64,000 nt of DNA from Lunularia cruciata (taxonomy: Eukaryota > Streptophyta > Marchantiopsida > Lunulariales > Lunulariaceae), in NCBI GenBank assembly GCA_948567375.1, contig OX419757.1, positions 50,465,665-50,529,664 of the forward strand. Direction: 5' to 3'. The notes beneath the pieces were generated by a model. It did not search any database. It worked only from the letters and a program-made list of their open reading frames with translations, and was not told where the DNA came from. Made by a program: the position numbers and the translations under genes. Of the stretch, positions 1-12,852 are shown piece by piece (position 1 is the first letter of the stretch; each line of letters opens with the position of its first letter).

Positions 1-480
1 AAGAGGAGCCTTTGGTAGTGAATGGGCACTTAAGGGTTTAAAAATGCTTTGAGAGATCAGAGAGGAGTTGATTGGAAACAACCTGCTCTAACAAGGGTAA
101 GATTGCCAGCCATACAAGAGTAAGAGAAAGAGTGTTGGACTACAAGAATCCTTGAGTCTTTGATAACAAGAGCAATCTAAGCATGAGCAGCCAGGTGCCC
201 GGCGCACTCTTGAGACTAGACAAACCCTACAACAACAATAGAATACTATCTCAATCTAAATGACAATGCACATTTCATTTCCTTTATTCCAAGCCCTCCA
301 CAAAATGCTCTCGTAGCACAAATCCCGTAGATTTCCAATTGTTCTATTTGCATCACAATGTAACAACCCAATCATCTTGGATCCAAATTTTTGGCAAATC
401 AAAAGGCAAGATGCCTTTTGATTTGCCAAAATCTCAACATAAATCATTCCAGTATCAGCCTTTCCCGTCAATATACTTCA
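1..480. other. Unassigned sequence at the left edge
   Basis: I see no open frame, RNA gene or repeat here that I can name. The stretch lies just upstream of the decayed integrase of D1 and may be the older part of the same element (the RNase H to integrase linker), but no motif supports that directly. Confidence 0.3.
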
Positions 481-1650
481 AGGAGAACTATACCAAATTT
501 GTATAGATAGGGTACTCCAGAGATGGATTGACCATGAAGAGGTTCCCATAGTACTACAAGCGTGCAACATCAATGATTGTGGGAGGCTGTTCTTTGGTGA
601 GACAACCACTTGGAAAGTGTGCTTCTTGGCTATTAGTGGCCATCTCTCTCTCAAGATGCCAATAGGTACACCTACATGTGTGATGCTTTTTAACACATTT
701 GTAAACCCTTATCCAAGTACCACATGCTCTTCTAATGGGACTTAGCCGCTCAACCATTTCAGAAATGGAGGATTGATTTCATTGGACCTATCAATCCAAC
801 AGCTTGTAGAACAAGGCACCATTACATCATTGTTTCAGCTGAATGTATCACAAAATGGGCCAAAGTTGAGTCCTTCATAAAAGATTCTGCAATAGTCACC
901 TTTCAATTTTTACATAAAAATATCATCTCTAGATTTGGTATTCCTCTATCCATTGTCAAGGAAAATGGGTCCCACTTTATCAACAAAGATGTATGGGATT
1001 TGATTACCACTTAGGAGATTCATCACCATCATTGTACCTCTTATCACCCACAATCAAATGGTCAAGTTGAATGAGTCAATAGTATTCTATTGACTTTCCT
1101 CAAGAAGATTGTGAGTTTTACCCAATAGATCAGGATTAAAGACTTGTAATTGAATTATGAGCTTCTCATACCACAATCAAGCTCACAATGAGCTTCATCC
1201 CATTCTAACTTGTCTATAGGCAAGAGGTTATTTTTCTTTTTGAATTCTTGAGTCCATCACTTTGAGTCCTAATGAGCAATTTGACTAGGATATCTCAATC
1301 TGAAGAGGGAGAGATCATGGAAGAACAAGTTTTTGCACTACACAAAAAATATCTCCAGCCCTTATACATGTAATATACCACCTAGGCTAGGCATAAAACC
1401 TAGTTTGAATCCAAAACCAAAGAGGTCCCACTATACAAATCAACATAAGATCTGCGTTTAAAATTCAATGACAAAGTGTGCAAATTCCCTAGCAAATTCA
1501 TAGAAAAGTGGTTAGGCCCTTAGAAAATGCATGAACTTTTTAACGATAGATCAGTACAATTGGAGACACTAGATGGAGAAATTTTGGAATCCCATACTAA
1601 TGATGCAAAGGGTAGACCTAATAACCCGTACTTCATTCCATTGCAAGGGA
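481..1650 (+). pseudogene. D1: decayed Ty3/gypsy integrase
   Basis: This is the remains of a retrotransposon integrase, the enzyme that joins element cDNA to host DNA. A degraded zinc-binding region lies near 550-690. The catalytic core starts near 770 with the first Asp in WRIDFIGPIN, followed by ITKWAKVESF. The second Asp block reads VKENGSHFINK, so the usual Asp before Asn-Gly has become Glu. The third block reads YHPQSNGQVE and keeps the catalytic Glu, followed at once by a stop. The C-terminal part continues to about 1650 (FNDKVCKFPSKF-like and LETLDGEILESHT-like blocks). Several stops and frame changes show it is dead. D2 at 41086-42050 is a colinear relative and keeps the second Asp. 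I infer Ty3/gypsy from the integrase motifs; RT is not present in the window. Confidence 0.75.
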
Positions 1651-1943
1651 CAAAAGAAAAGATCCCACGAGAAACCTGTTGTTTCTTGTCATAGAAAAGA
1701 ACATTGTCGGACAATGATTGCCATACCACCATTATGGTTAGGGACTTCCATTGTAGGAAATCCCTTCTCCAAGATTTGGAGGACTCCCAACACCATTTGG
1801 GGACCAATTGCAGTTGCTTTGGCTTGGTGGGGCACTCCTACAAGGACCTCCAACCTAGGAAAATGGACTGACATTGAGGTACAGAAATCTTCAAAGCCAA
1901 CACAACACTTAAGGGATGCACCACTTTAAATTCAAGGGCAAAA

Positions 1944-3139
1944 TGGTGCAACATGAAGGGCAATTTGTCTCTAATGCCCAAATAACACAAAGTTCATGAT
2001 TATCCGACCATAAAAATATGCAAAAATCATCAAAATGCTTCAAATCTCAAAGTAGACCAACATGACACGTGTAGAAAATTGAATTCCTTGCAAGAAAGTA
2101 CAAATCTTTTAGGAGGCAATCTTGGTCCTATAAATACCTTGGAGTATTTGATGCTCTCTTTACTTTACAAATCAAGAGCATTGACACTCATGCAAAGGAA
2201 CTTTGATAGGAGCTATGACAATTCATTAGCAAGAAGCAATTATAAGCAAATAGACCTAATCATACTAAAACCTTTATGTAATCAGGAAGAAACTCAGATT
2301 GCTTTGGCAAAGAAAAAAAACACTTCATGATTGTAGGAGCAACTTTGGACATGCTAGATTGAAAAAGTCAAGCAGTTGTTGTCCCAATTATATGCAATTT
2401 CATTAAGAAGCAAAGCACTACCAAGTTGACAAGGTTCTACCATTGCCAATTCTGTAGAAAATCTTTCAAGAAGTCTTCAAAAAGTTGAATTGGCTGAATA
2501 CATTGAAATGGTAATCCCTACAAGAAGCCATGAACTCCTACTAAAAGAAGGAGCCATGCGACAAAAGGGACTACCATGCTTTTAAGAGTGGACTTATGCC
2601 ACTTGAATTATGACTACATGCCACTCCACTACCATAACCTTTTGTCCACTCCTACTCCAACCTACCTCCAAGCGGCCACTTTTCCAAATTCATCAATGGA
2701 AGCATGTTGGCTTTGGAAAATTGTACCTCACAAATTCTACCTTCCAGCTGACAAAGAGCTCAATAAGATACACAAGATGGTGGAGGAAATCCAAGTGGAT
2801 TTGGCAGTTATTCACAAGCTGATTCCCATATCCAACCTAGAGTAGAAACCCTTTCTTGTAACAAAGGAAACAATTTGCAAGGTGTTCTCCCTACCCAAGA
2901 AGTTGACAAATGTCCCTTTAGCTCCGAGGGAATTTCAATTTAACTTGGACCTCCTACCAGGGCTTTCCTTCTTCAAGGCATCCAAGAATAATTCAGGAAC
3001 CATGCACAAGAATGGGTTCTCCATGGCAGTAGTAACATACCTACCATTGTATTTTGCAATGAAGATTTCCATTGGCTGATTGGAAGCCAAGGGAATGTAT
3101 TACATTTTAGCCATCCTTGACAAACACTATTATCAAAAG
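1944..3139 (+). mobile_element. D1: probable 3' LTR part carrying a decayed ORF
   Basis: Just after the pol remnant, a purine-rich AAGGGCAAAA tract is followed by TGGTGCAACA. In D2 the matching junction (42041-42061) reads AAAGGCAAAA then TGGTGCCACC, so both copies look like a polypurine tract followed by an LTR start. About 180 bp in is a TATA-like CCTATAAATA (near 2128). Decayed coding-like sequence follows, with blocks shared with D2: LPADKELNKIHKMVEEIQVD near 2740-2800, TKETICKVFSLP near 2870 and LEAKGM near 3088. The colinearity with D2 runs to about 3139 and stops abruptly. That this is an LTR carrying an ORF, as in family A, is inference. Confidence 0.45.
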
Positions 3140-5330
3140 TGTCGTCCATAGGGAGGAGTCTAATTAGGCTCCCATAATCTTTGCAAAACTACGGGAACGT
3201 TGTCATGTTGTGGTTTGCATAGCCTGTAAAAAGTGACTTATCATAGTTTATCTCCATGTTAGTGGGGTAGGTTGCATGCTAGATCCGACGGATGAGATGT
3301 TGCCATGTGAGCTATTTATGTACATGCATGTGATTGGCCACGTGGGTTATAATCTTATCATGTTTGAGGGCTCTGATGAATAAAGATGAGGGCGAGTAGA
3401 GAGACGGGTGTGTTTTAGTTTGGAGAGTCTCGAGGAGAGAAGGAAGTTGGGAGAGAGTTGTAGTAGAGAGCGAGTGTTAGAGCATCGGAGGAAGCATTTG
3501 AGCATAGATGTCCCATGCTCCCAATCTGCCACTCCCGAATCTTTTTCTCATCAGGCTTCAGATTTTACACCGTGACGACTTACATGATTGGTTGGTAGCA
3601 CATTTCGGGGTGGTGTTTGTGGAGTCGGTGATGGGAAACCCAGATCCTATTGTCCTTTTGGTGCTTAATTATGAGAATGTCTGGGACTTGATAATTTATG
3701 TGCTTCTATAGTTGGGGTACGCCTAAAATTTCGCTCATAAGCTTCAAGGTGGAGTTGTGGGGCCATTTGTCAAAAAGTAAAAAGAGTAAAGGACAAATGT
3801 GCAAGAGGTTGGGTCTCAAGAGGGAAGTCAGGATTTTTTTGACCATCGGGGAAGTTCAGTGAGGCCATTTGAGAAATGGAGGGCATGGTTGGAAAGAAGA
3901 GATGACAGGCTACAATTTTCAGATAGAAATCACGCAATTTGAGCTGAGTATGAGAGGGATATGATCAATTGAGTGAAGGGGAGTTGAATTCATACCCAAG
4001 AGCACAAAGTAGTCAATTGAGGGAGCTTCTTGAGACTTTTTCACTATCTGTCAGTGGAATTGAAGAGAAGACAATGTTATTACAGTACTGAGTGCAATAA
4101 ATTGTAGTTTTGGGTTAATCTCAAATCAGATCCAATTGATTGAAGTTGAAGCTTATGGGATGTAAGGTGTTGGAGAAGAGCTAAAGATCAGGTTTGGAGT
4201 TTTGGTCACTCCCCAAGTTGCGGTTTGAATTTCATCATGAAAATTTCTAGAGTTGTTGGTAGGTAGGTTTAGCTCCTCTGTGTGAAAGTTTCATGTGAAT
4301 TCTTTAAACAGAGAAATCAAGGTCTTGGATCAAGTATACTTGGGTCTGTAGAGCTCCCAAGTTAGCCTAGCTCAAGAATTGATCAACATCTAAAGACAGG
4401 AATTGGATTAGACTACAAAAATTTACAGGATTTTAGACAAAAACACAACCAGCTATTGTAGAAAATTTGGTTAGTTCTAGATTTGTGAAGAGTGAGATCT
4501 GATGCAAAACATACTATTAAAAATACTATCATAAGCTCGGTAGAGCAAATTTTCCTTTCATCTTGATTGGATATCAAGTCTCATGTCATGTGACTATGAT
4601 AGAGAGTTTCAGGTTACCAGAGTGTTTTTGAGGATCAAGTGTATATCTGAATCAGAAATCTGGGGAAAATTTGCCAAGAACCAGGAGCAAACCCTAAAAA
4701 GAAGATTTCGAAATTAGGGTGAAGTCAAAAAACACCTAGCCAACTTTGAGAGATTTTCAGGAGAGTTTTATTGATTTGGTTGAAGTGTATTTTATATCAT
4801 TGGAAACCTTATTTTACAGGCTTTCCATTGAATCCTAGATCACTTGAATCCAAGCTATGTAGAAATAGTTAATTGCATATGAGCTGTGCAGAGTTTTCCC
4901 CATCAAAAAGACATAGAAAATCCCCACATGAAGTAGGAATTTGTTGAGATTTGAAGTACAGATGGGAGTAGGCTTGGAGTACAGGTTAGAATGAGCTTGA
5001 TGACAGAGCACAAAGGCTCTGAAGCTATTTCTTGACAAAAAGTATAGAGAGTTGTTGCCTTTTTCTTGTGATTAGATCCTCTCTGTACTTGTATGCATGT
5101 TTGTATGCCTAGTTGGCTTGGATTGGTGTGCGGGCGGTGCGCTCAGATTATTTCCTTCTAGGAGTGTTGTGTATTTCTCCTTGGTTATGTTGGAAGTGAT
5201 GACCAGCAGACCAGGAGTGCGTGTTGTGATGACAGGTCAGGTTGCTCGGTACTATCCTTCTCGATAACAAGAATATTAGTCATAAGAAAGGAGGGTTCCG
5301 GCAATAAGGGTCACACGTGTGTTTTGTCAA
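3140..5330. other. Unassigned interruption between D1 and later coding-like DNA
   Basis: D1/D2 colinearity ends at about 3139, where TGTCGTCCAT begins. Up to about 5330 I find no convincing reading frame and no similarity to other parts of the window. The stretch has promoter-like AT-rich patches and a GAG-repeat-like patch at 3380-3490. It may be an inserted element or LTR of a family not otherwise present. A candidate end at 5037 with an AAAAG repeat on each side is too low in complexity to trust. Confidence 0.3.
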
Positions 5331-6850
5331 GTCATTATGGGTTTACCTCTAGCTTCTGATCTGTAGTCTCCACAGCTAGGCACCTTGTGTGTTCCCAAAG
5401 AGAAAAAAAGGAAAGTACGACAACATCGGATGGGGTTTAAAAGAGCAATCTCCACAAAAAACACAAAGGGAGAACCATTCACAATAGGACCTATTGTTAT
5501 GTGCATTGTAAAATTTTTGTCTCCATGAGCCTTCAAGCTAATGGAGAATTTGGTTAAAGAGGTATCTCCAACATCACACAAGCCAATTTACAAGATGAGC
5601 TACCAAGAAATGACCAAGTGGATTGGCAAGCAATACATGAGCTTGCATATCACAACCCAATTGGTCTCCCAATTCACCAAGTGGACCACAAAAGTGCAAG
5701 AACATATCCTAAGGTTATAAATGAACTATAAGAGCCTTTAGTGATTGAGGCCACAAGCAATACAAAGAAGAAGACCACAAGCCCAAAGAAGGGAGTGACT
5801 ATCTTGCCGATCTGGATCAAGGAAAAGAAGTTGAAGGTTATCTATAGGAAATGGACCAACAACACTAAGCAAGCAGAGCCGTCTCCTTTGAGAATGAAGG
5901 CTCTGTGTCTAAAGGGAAGGAGGTTGTTAGAGAAAAGGTACCCAAAGACATGGATGTTGTCAACATCAAAGATGACTCCCTTGGATCCTAAGACAACCCT
6001 TTGCTCCTATTTGGACCAAGTGGGGCATTTTTCAAGTCTCTCTCAAAGGAAGGAGATCATGAGGCAAGTCTGATGCTAACAATGCTAGACCAGCCAAACT
6101 TTGTTAAAAAAAACTTACCTTGCCCACAACATTGCCAAGGAAAAGACTATATGTACCAAGGAACACCCCATTTCTTAGGACCATAGGACAACCATCACAA
6201 CATGTGTTGACATAGACCATTGTCTTAGCAAGGCAATTGTGGGAAGCTATTCTTGTAGATTGTCAGAAGTTAAGAGTGTTTGTGTTCATGTTAGATACTT
6301 TGGTGGATAACCATGCGTCTAAAGAAGAATTCATGTAGTGGGTAGATAACCCAAATGAGAAATGGAAGCATGATCAAACCTTTGTGTTGATAGATGTGGG
6401 ACAGTAGCCTACACACGGATTGTTGAGCTATGGGAAGAGCTAGGAGAGTTTGCTAAGGAACATAACCACAAGCTTGATATGGGAAGTAGAGATCATTTCG
6501 AATGAGAAGTTGACAACTCTACAATTACAATTTGACCTCCTACAAAATGAATTAAGAGGGGCTACTTGTCAGCTCCAAGCTGCCCGGATGGATAAGACTA
6601 CCACCAACTATTTGTTTACATATAGCCAAAAGAAGGACACATACATAGAAGGAGAAGTTTGTGAGCTTTGGGCTCAAATATCCTAGCAGGAGTGCTCCAA
6701 CTTCAAGACACAAGAGTTGTTGATGCTTCTTGCAAGGAGATAGTAAAGCTGAAGGTAGTACGCTTTGTGTTAGAAGCAAAGGTTGCAACTCTAGAAGGAG
6801 AAGATCTTCTCACAAGAGGTCTAGTATGCATGAAAGTGAAAGCTAGATTC
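5331..6850 (+). pseudogene. Decayed coding-like repeat DNA, left of A1
   Basis: Plus-strand frames broken by many stops give short coding-like stretches, for example MTKWIGKQYMSL near 5608 and a glutamine/leucine-rich coiled-coil-like part near 6490-6850. The last part resembles 46200-46480 (LEAKV-TLE-like blocks), so this is repeat-derived rather than a host gene. A1 is inserted at its right end, and the sequence resumes at 8771. I do not recognise the protein. It may be the distal part of the D element's extra ORF, because D is followed by this type of sequence in both copies. Confidence 0.4.
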
Positions 6851-7609
6851 TTAGTTGTGGTACCCACATTTTTCATTTTGGATGAGTTTTGAAAAAGAAG
6901 TGCCTTGCTGAAACCAAATTGAAACCAAATGGAGAAGAAATGAGTGGAAACTTGTGTTTTGATCAGACCCAAGGAAGTAGATTTCATGAAAGAGGAAGAA
7001 GGACTCGGACTGGATCAGACCCAAAGAAGCTTACTTTGTGTGAGAGGAGGAAAAAAACTCCGATCAGATGCCAAAGGAGGGCAGACCCGAAGGAGAAATG
7101 AAGGTTACAAGTCAGGAATACTGCGGGGGCCATATCTCAATGACCACAAGTTCAAATCATGCTTCATATATCTCGTTAGAATTGTCTTATTCAGAGCTTT
7201 CCATTGCTACCAAAATCGCAAAGTTTGAAGGTTTGTTAAAGACGTACAAGCATTTGAAGTTTTGAGAGTAGATGCAAAGAGTAGTTTGGTATCTTCGGGT
7301 CAATGTGACTCCGGACTTTGTACTGCGGACTTCGGGCTTACATGACTTTGGGTCTAAAGACTTTTCCTGAAGACAAAATTATTCAACCCAAGGTAGCCGG
7401 ACCTCGGAGTGCAGTGAAGGTGACTTCGAGAATCTTACAGGAAGCATTAGAGGAAGTTAGAGTAAGGAAAGAAGATATTTAGGATACCCATGATTTCAAT
7501 TTTAGTTCTGATTAAAAATAAGATAGAATTAGAGGAGAAATAGCAGTAGTGAATAAACCTAAAGTGCAAGATCAGACTGTGAGTGTCTTTGGGTCAGTTA
7601 CATGAGTGA

Positions 7610-7897
7610 TTGGGGGAAAGTAGGTCACAAATTGAAGGTGTAGATAGTGTATTCGTTTTTTCAATTACAATTCTTGATGATGACATAGTAGAATTAGCAA
7701 AGGAATTGATAGTAGCTAAACCCGAAGTAAGAGAGATAGGAGTGCAAGTATCTTTGGATTTGACATTTGACACTTTAGAGAAGAGTGGGTCGGGAGATAG
7801 AGATTTAGAAGGCTTAACTATGATAGGAATTGTAGATCAGAGTGAAAAGGTGGTAGAATTAGTAGAGGAATTAGTAGTTGTGAAACCCAAAGGATAG
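7610..7897 (+). pseudogene. A1: remnant of the family-A protein C-terminus
   Basis: This open stretch of 95 codons matches the C-terminal part of the family-A reading frame. The shared block is EIGVQVSLDLTFDTLEKSGS, compared with IGVQMSLELPMETLEKSGS in A2 and EVGVQVSSDLMIDTLEKSGS in A5. It is acidic and has no known domain. The N-terminal domain and coiled coil are missing from A1, so this is not a functional gene copy. Confidence 0.6.
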
Positions 7898-8087
7898 AGT
7901 AGTAGGAAGTACAGTTACTTCGAGATCGGGTTTGAAAGCTGAGGAAGAAGTAGACATTGGATTGAATTAATAACCGATTTGAGATTTGAATAGGCAGATA
8001 TGAAGAGGTGCATTGTCATTTCAGATCTGTAGGTTTGTAGAGTCAATAGGAAGAGGTTCATTAGGAAGATAATTGTTGATTGTTTCA

Positions 8088-8096
8088 CTATTTAAG
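8088..8096 (+). promoter_or_regulatory. A1: second TATA-like box
   Basis: CTATTTAAG is shared in position with A5 (TATTTAAGG at 58051) and, in altered form, A2 (CTACTTAAG at 30711) and A3. It precedes the conserved 3' stretch of about 650 bp, as expected for the start of an R-U5 region in an LTR. Confidence 0.45.
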
Positions 8097-8772
8097 AGTG
8101 GCATTTGCAATCAAATGTTGTTCAGTGCTCATTATTTCTAAGAAGAGATAAAGCAAAGTGCTGTGAAGTAGTGCTCGTCGCTTGAGCTTGATTCCGAGTA
8201 TCAACTTTGTGTTTGTGTTTGTGAGTGTTTGGAGAAATTTGAAGTGCAAGTCAGTGTGCTTGTTGGATGTTGGATTTTGCAGCCTTGATCTTCATTTTGT
8301 GTGTTTGATCCTGAGTGAAGTGCAATCAGAGCGATGCCTTGATAGATCTAAGAGGAATTGTAGTGTTGGTAGTATTCTACATTTGTGAGTGCAGTGCAAA
8401 GTTGATATGAAGCAATTTTGATCAAGGAAGTTGTGCCTTCAGTGGAAGGGTGGAACACAATTCTAAGGCAAAGTCATTTTACAGTGAAGTGTTGTTTTCA
8501 AGAGAGCCTGAATCATCACAATCAAGATTGTTTGGAAAGAATTGATGGAGTTGCGATTAAGGAGTGTGAATTCATGACAAGACTGCAAATCAGTGCTTGT
8601 TACTCTCTTCTGGGTGTGGTTTCTACCTGAGAGATTAAAGATGCAACCAAGAAGAACTGCAATTGTTACTTTGACTTCATATTAGACATTTCTGATTTAT
8701 ATCTCTACGGGAACGAACTTTACTTACCCGATTATCGCAAAAGTGATATTTGCCGGGTTGTCACATTAGTGT

Positions 8773-9387
8773 TTGACAATAAATGTTCTGATTGTAGAGA
8801 AAACTTGGTACCAAAAGGACCTTTTTTACTCTAAGGAGAAGAGGAAGGAGGAGAAAGTTGAGGTCAAGGCACAACAAAAATCTCAAAAAGACCTCACTAT
8901 TCAAAATTGGAAGTTGGAGCAGAGGGTCTGCCAACTCCTCCATTTTATTAGGTTACAAAAGTTGGAAGGGCTAAGAGAGGCCAAACACTCCAAAGTAGAA
9001 GATGATGAGGAGAACCAAAAGGATGACAGCCCAAATGAATCAGCAAGGGGAGGATCCAAGAAGGATGGGCTTGATGGTGATGAGGTGGGTCTCTCAAGTG
9101 GGGTGCTTAAGGGTGACCTTGTAGGTAGTTGTTCTCCTACATCAACTTCTTCTAAACTCAATATCCCCAAAGATAATGTGGAAAATCAACAAGAGCCAGG
9201 TACAAATACTACAAGTGGAGCAAAATTGGCCATAAAAGGTAACCAACATATAGAGAGCAATCCCAAAGATAGGGGACTAAAGGAAGGGAATTTGGTGGCC
9301 AAAGAGATAGTCACCATTGCTAATGTGGTCCAACCCATTCTCAAATTACCACAAAGGTTGAAACACCAACTTGAGGAGAGTGGGTGA
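8773..9387 (+). pseudogene. Low-complexity 204-codon ORF, unrecognised
   Basis: The frame is open for 204 codons immediately right of A1. It is rich in Lys, Glu, Ser and Asn. Residues 20-80 are a charged, helix-prone stretch and residues 80-200 are disordered-looking. It has no domain I can name, no signal peptide and no membrane segment. The ATG at 8773 lies three bases beyond the A1 target-site copy, so this start is an accident of the insertion; the original frame probably ran in from the left of A1. I take it as part of a decayed repeat-encoded protein, not a host gene. Confidence 0.35.
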
Positions 9388-11857
9388 TCAACAACTATAG
9401 AAATATAGGAAGTTTGGTAGAAGCAACCTATATAGTGGACCTACTAAAGTCAATTGTAGAGGAAGTGCCTCTAGAGACAAGTAGCGAGGATAATATGCTT
9501 GCCACCAAAGAAGAAGAAATGAACCAACTGAGCCCGTATGTTGATGGGAAAGATACTATGGGAAGCATAGTGCAACATCTTAAAGTGAAGTAGTCAATTG
9601 GATCTTCTACATGCAGCCCGTTAGGAAGAAGTTGGAGGCTTGCCCAACAAAACCAACTGACATCCAAGGCATTAGACTTGGTGTGCCATTTAGCAAAGAG
9701 TATGGTGGTAATCACCAAAGACTTTTTATTCTTCATAAGCATCTCCCTGGCCCCAAAGTTCTTAGGGCTTGTCATGCCCATTAGGTTGGCACCAAGAATG
9801 CAAGAGATTCTAGGACTTGAACATTGTGCTTAAGATGTGACAAAAATTTAGGAAGCCAAATTGGATCACTTTATACCCCCAAAATTTATCAAAAGAGTCT
9901 TACAAGAATCTTGGGAGTTTCAAGAATGGCTCAAGTTGGTAATCCCACAATATTATGGGTCAAGCTTTAATCTTGTTGTCACCAAACAACCATTGTTTAT
10001 GTCATTTTGAGCTCTAGACATTATCAATGTCTACAAGGTGGAGAAAGATATCCAAGCTCTATGCCTTAGAAGACAAGGAGCGTCTTCATGGTATCCCTTC
10101 CTACAAAAACCTATCTTAACACAAAACATGCAAGTAGATATTCTCACTAGTTTTAGTCAATTGCAACATGAAACCTTAATTTTTACCTTGGTAGAACAGT
10201 TTACCAATTTGATTGGCCTTCCTTATTGTAGACAAGCAATAAAATGACATATGTCACTACAAATGGTCATCAACATAGAGCAATTCTCCATGTTATGGAC
10301 TTGGGGAATCAAGTTTTGGGATCTCTTCAAACCTTTCTATATAGTAGTAGAAGGACTACTAAGGGGGGATCTCTGATTGGAGTACCATCATGATTTGGTC
10401 TATGCAATAGTAAATCTCCCATATTTTTCCCCTAAGTACTTAGTGGACTCCTTGAAATTGGTAAACCAAGGTCTGGTGTTGAAATTGTACCTCTCCCTTG
10501 GACAAGAGTATGTGAAATCAAACCGGCTCACTATTGCCAAGATCACCAAGATCCATTAGGACATGAGATTGTGGGCAGCCCGTAAAACCACTATCAATAC
10601 AAACACCACATCCCAGACCACACCAATCAGCACCATAATATAGGAGTTAAGGATGATATTCAAGTAGTTGGAGCAAAGGACCCATATCAATTTTGTTCCT
10701 ACCTTGGAGATTCCTCTAGCTATCTTAGAGAAGCAAGAGAGGCATTCCCAAACTTAGCCTCTTAAGTATTCATTGTTTTATGGTGTTGAGCAATTGCATG
10801 GTCAATTGCTTTAACAAGAGGTGGAATGCCTATCTCAACAACAAGGAAGAAGACTCCATTGAACTTGATGGCATTGGAGCTATGGCTTACATCCTAGAGT
10901 CCAAGAAGTCCATAGTTAAAGGAGTACTTGTGCCTTGTCATGCAGATTAGGAGGTTTGAGTAAGAAATCTGAAAATCATGCAATTGTCCATGAGGATTTT
11001 TAATATGTATTCAGATCAGATAAGGTTCTTCATGCAACCATACACTCTGAAAACCATGCAGGACTGATGGTGCAAGCTAACATCTTATTTTGTTGGCTAT
11101 CCCTTAGCACATAAGGACCTATGCCTCCAACAAGTAATGTCCAAGACATAGAGTCCACTAGGCTTCCCACACCAATGGATGCTCTTCCAAGGGGCCATAG
11201 GGAGGGATTGAAGGAAAGGTTGGACTTGAATATTCCACAAAGTTATAGTCTCTGACACTCCGCCTATGGGAATAAGCCACATTTTTGGCCAAAGATATGA
11301 ACCTACCCCATTGGAGTATGGGAAAAAATGGATATGTTAGATGCATGTTGGGAATGTGACTCAAGATCCAGTTGTCTTCCATGCAGCTATATTGCAAGGC
11401 CTTAGCCCAACTATATCATAGCCTTGGTTGTGGCAATATCAAATAAAATGGTGTAGTAAACCCTTTCTAAGATGAGATCAACAACCTCACCTTCATGTAC
11501 CTCTTCAAACAAGCAAACATGGTGGGTGGTTGTCTAGGTAGGACATTGGAGTTAGCACACATGGATGGATTTATCTAAATACAAGATACCATCTTCAAGA
11601 ACTACCAAGACCAAGATTGCAAGAGCATCTACTATTGGTGAGGGCCCAATTCTTCCTCTTTACAAACAAAGACAAGAAAAAGTGGAACACCTCAAGAAGG
11701 GGCTTGCTTAAAGAATGAGGACTTAGGAGAGGGTTGTGTTTTCAGGGCAATATAGGTTGTGGGCAAATTAGTGGTACGGGATTCTCCTTATTAGAAAAAT
11801 GAAAGAAAAGGAAAGAATGCCATGGGCATGTAGAATAGTAGGACAAAATTAGGTAGG
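9388..11857 (+). pseudogene. Decayed coding-like repeat DNA between A1 and A3
   Basis: Short plus-strand frames (9384-9593, 10038-10247, 10377-10559) are separated by stops and frame changes. One piece, YAIVNLPYFSPKYLVDSLKL near 10395-10455, looks like real former protein. None matches a family I recognise. The stretch continues the sequence on the left of A1 and is the host of unit A3, whose start interrupts it at 11858. No RNA gene or LTR pair is visible. Confidence 0.35.
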
Positions 11858-12376
11858 TGTGGTATCCACAATTTTTTATGAGTTCTAAAGAAGAAGTGTA
11901 TTGTTGAAGCTGAATTAAAGCTAAATGGAGAAGAAAAGAGAAGAATTGTGTGTGGATCCAACTTGAGGAAGTTTACTTTGTGTCAAAGGAAAAAGGACTA
12001 AGATTAGACTGAAAGGGTTGTAGATCCTAAGTAAGGATACATCTGCATCGGAGGGATCAACCTGATCCATATAAACTATAACAACTTTTCCTTAGGCCAA
12101 AAAAATCAATGATGTACATTCAAAGAAATGGCTACTTCAGGAGTAAGATAAAATTGAGAGTGATAGCAACAAGTCGCCCAAAATTTGTGAGTTGCAATTG
12201 AAGTTTGATTGAAGAATTACCAAAAATTGTAGAAGTATAAAATTGTGACTTTGTTGATCAAATTCTACAATGCTGAATCATTATCTCATCCCTTTGAGGA
12301 GTTATCTCAAAGGAGTCAAACTTATGGATTGAGTAGTCATAGAGTTATTTGTGAGAAACCCTAGAGTAGAGCATGC

Positions 12377-12619
12377 ATGATGCTAACAAAGGGCAGTTGG
12401 TTAATTCCTTCACTTGCGGTGAGGAATCTTGTGATTTGGAGGTTAGATGTAATGGTGAGGATTGAAGTCTTGAATATACTTTGGATCACCTTTTTGGCCT
12501 TGAATTGGAACTTGAGTTTTCTAGGTTTAATGTCAAAAATAGCTACTAGTAGTTGTGAAGCTTTTCTTGAGGTGGAGAAGAAGAGAGGAAATCTGGCTCA
12601 TTGCACCAAGTTGGATTAA
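12377..12619 (+). pseudogene. A3: N-terminal remnant of the family-A protein
   Basis: Eighty codons match the N-terminal part of the A2 and A5 frames: a basic start, then a block around FLALNWNLSFLGLM that corresponds to FLAWNWNVSFPGFM in A2. The frame is then lost before the microsatellite. Because the same residues recur in three independent insertions, this part was coding in the common ancestor. Confidence 0.6.
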
Positions 12620-12750
12620 AGATTAGTCCTAGGGAAAGAAATTGGGGATGTAGCCACGGTCACCTTCTAAACTAAAGTGTGATTCTTTGGAGGAGATTTC
12701 AAAGGTGAAGAGTTCCTTTAGTGTGCCTTGCACAAAGAATGGATACAAGA

Positions 12751-12852
<102 letters not shown>

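Larger units (their letters stand above)
6856..8765 (+). mobile_element. Unit A1: 1.9-kb family-A unit with exact 5-bp TSD
   Basis: It begins TGTGGTACCCACATTTTTC and ends GATATTTGCCGGGTTGTCACA (read in two parts: GATATTTGCC, GGGTTGTCACA). It is flanked on both sides by TTAGT (6851-6855 and 8766-8770), so it inserted as a discrete TG...CA unit. It matches A2 (27600-31388) at both ends but lacks most of the long reading frame, making it an internal deletion derivative. A C-terminal remnant of the frame is at 7610-7897. A CTATTTAAG box lies at 8088-8096, with about 670 bp from there to the end. No polymerase and no terminal direct repeats are present. It is either a solo LTR of an unknown long-LTR retrotransposon or a non-autonomous unit. 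Confidence 0.85.

Noticed and set aside
3140-5037. Possible insertion with TG...CA ends and AAAAG on both sides
   Set aside because: AAAAG is low-complexity in AT-rich DNA, the right end TTCTTGACA does not look like an LTR end, and no second copy supports these borders.
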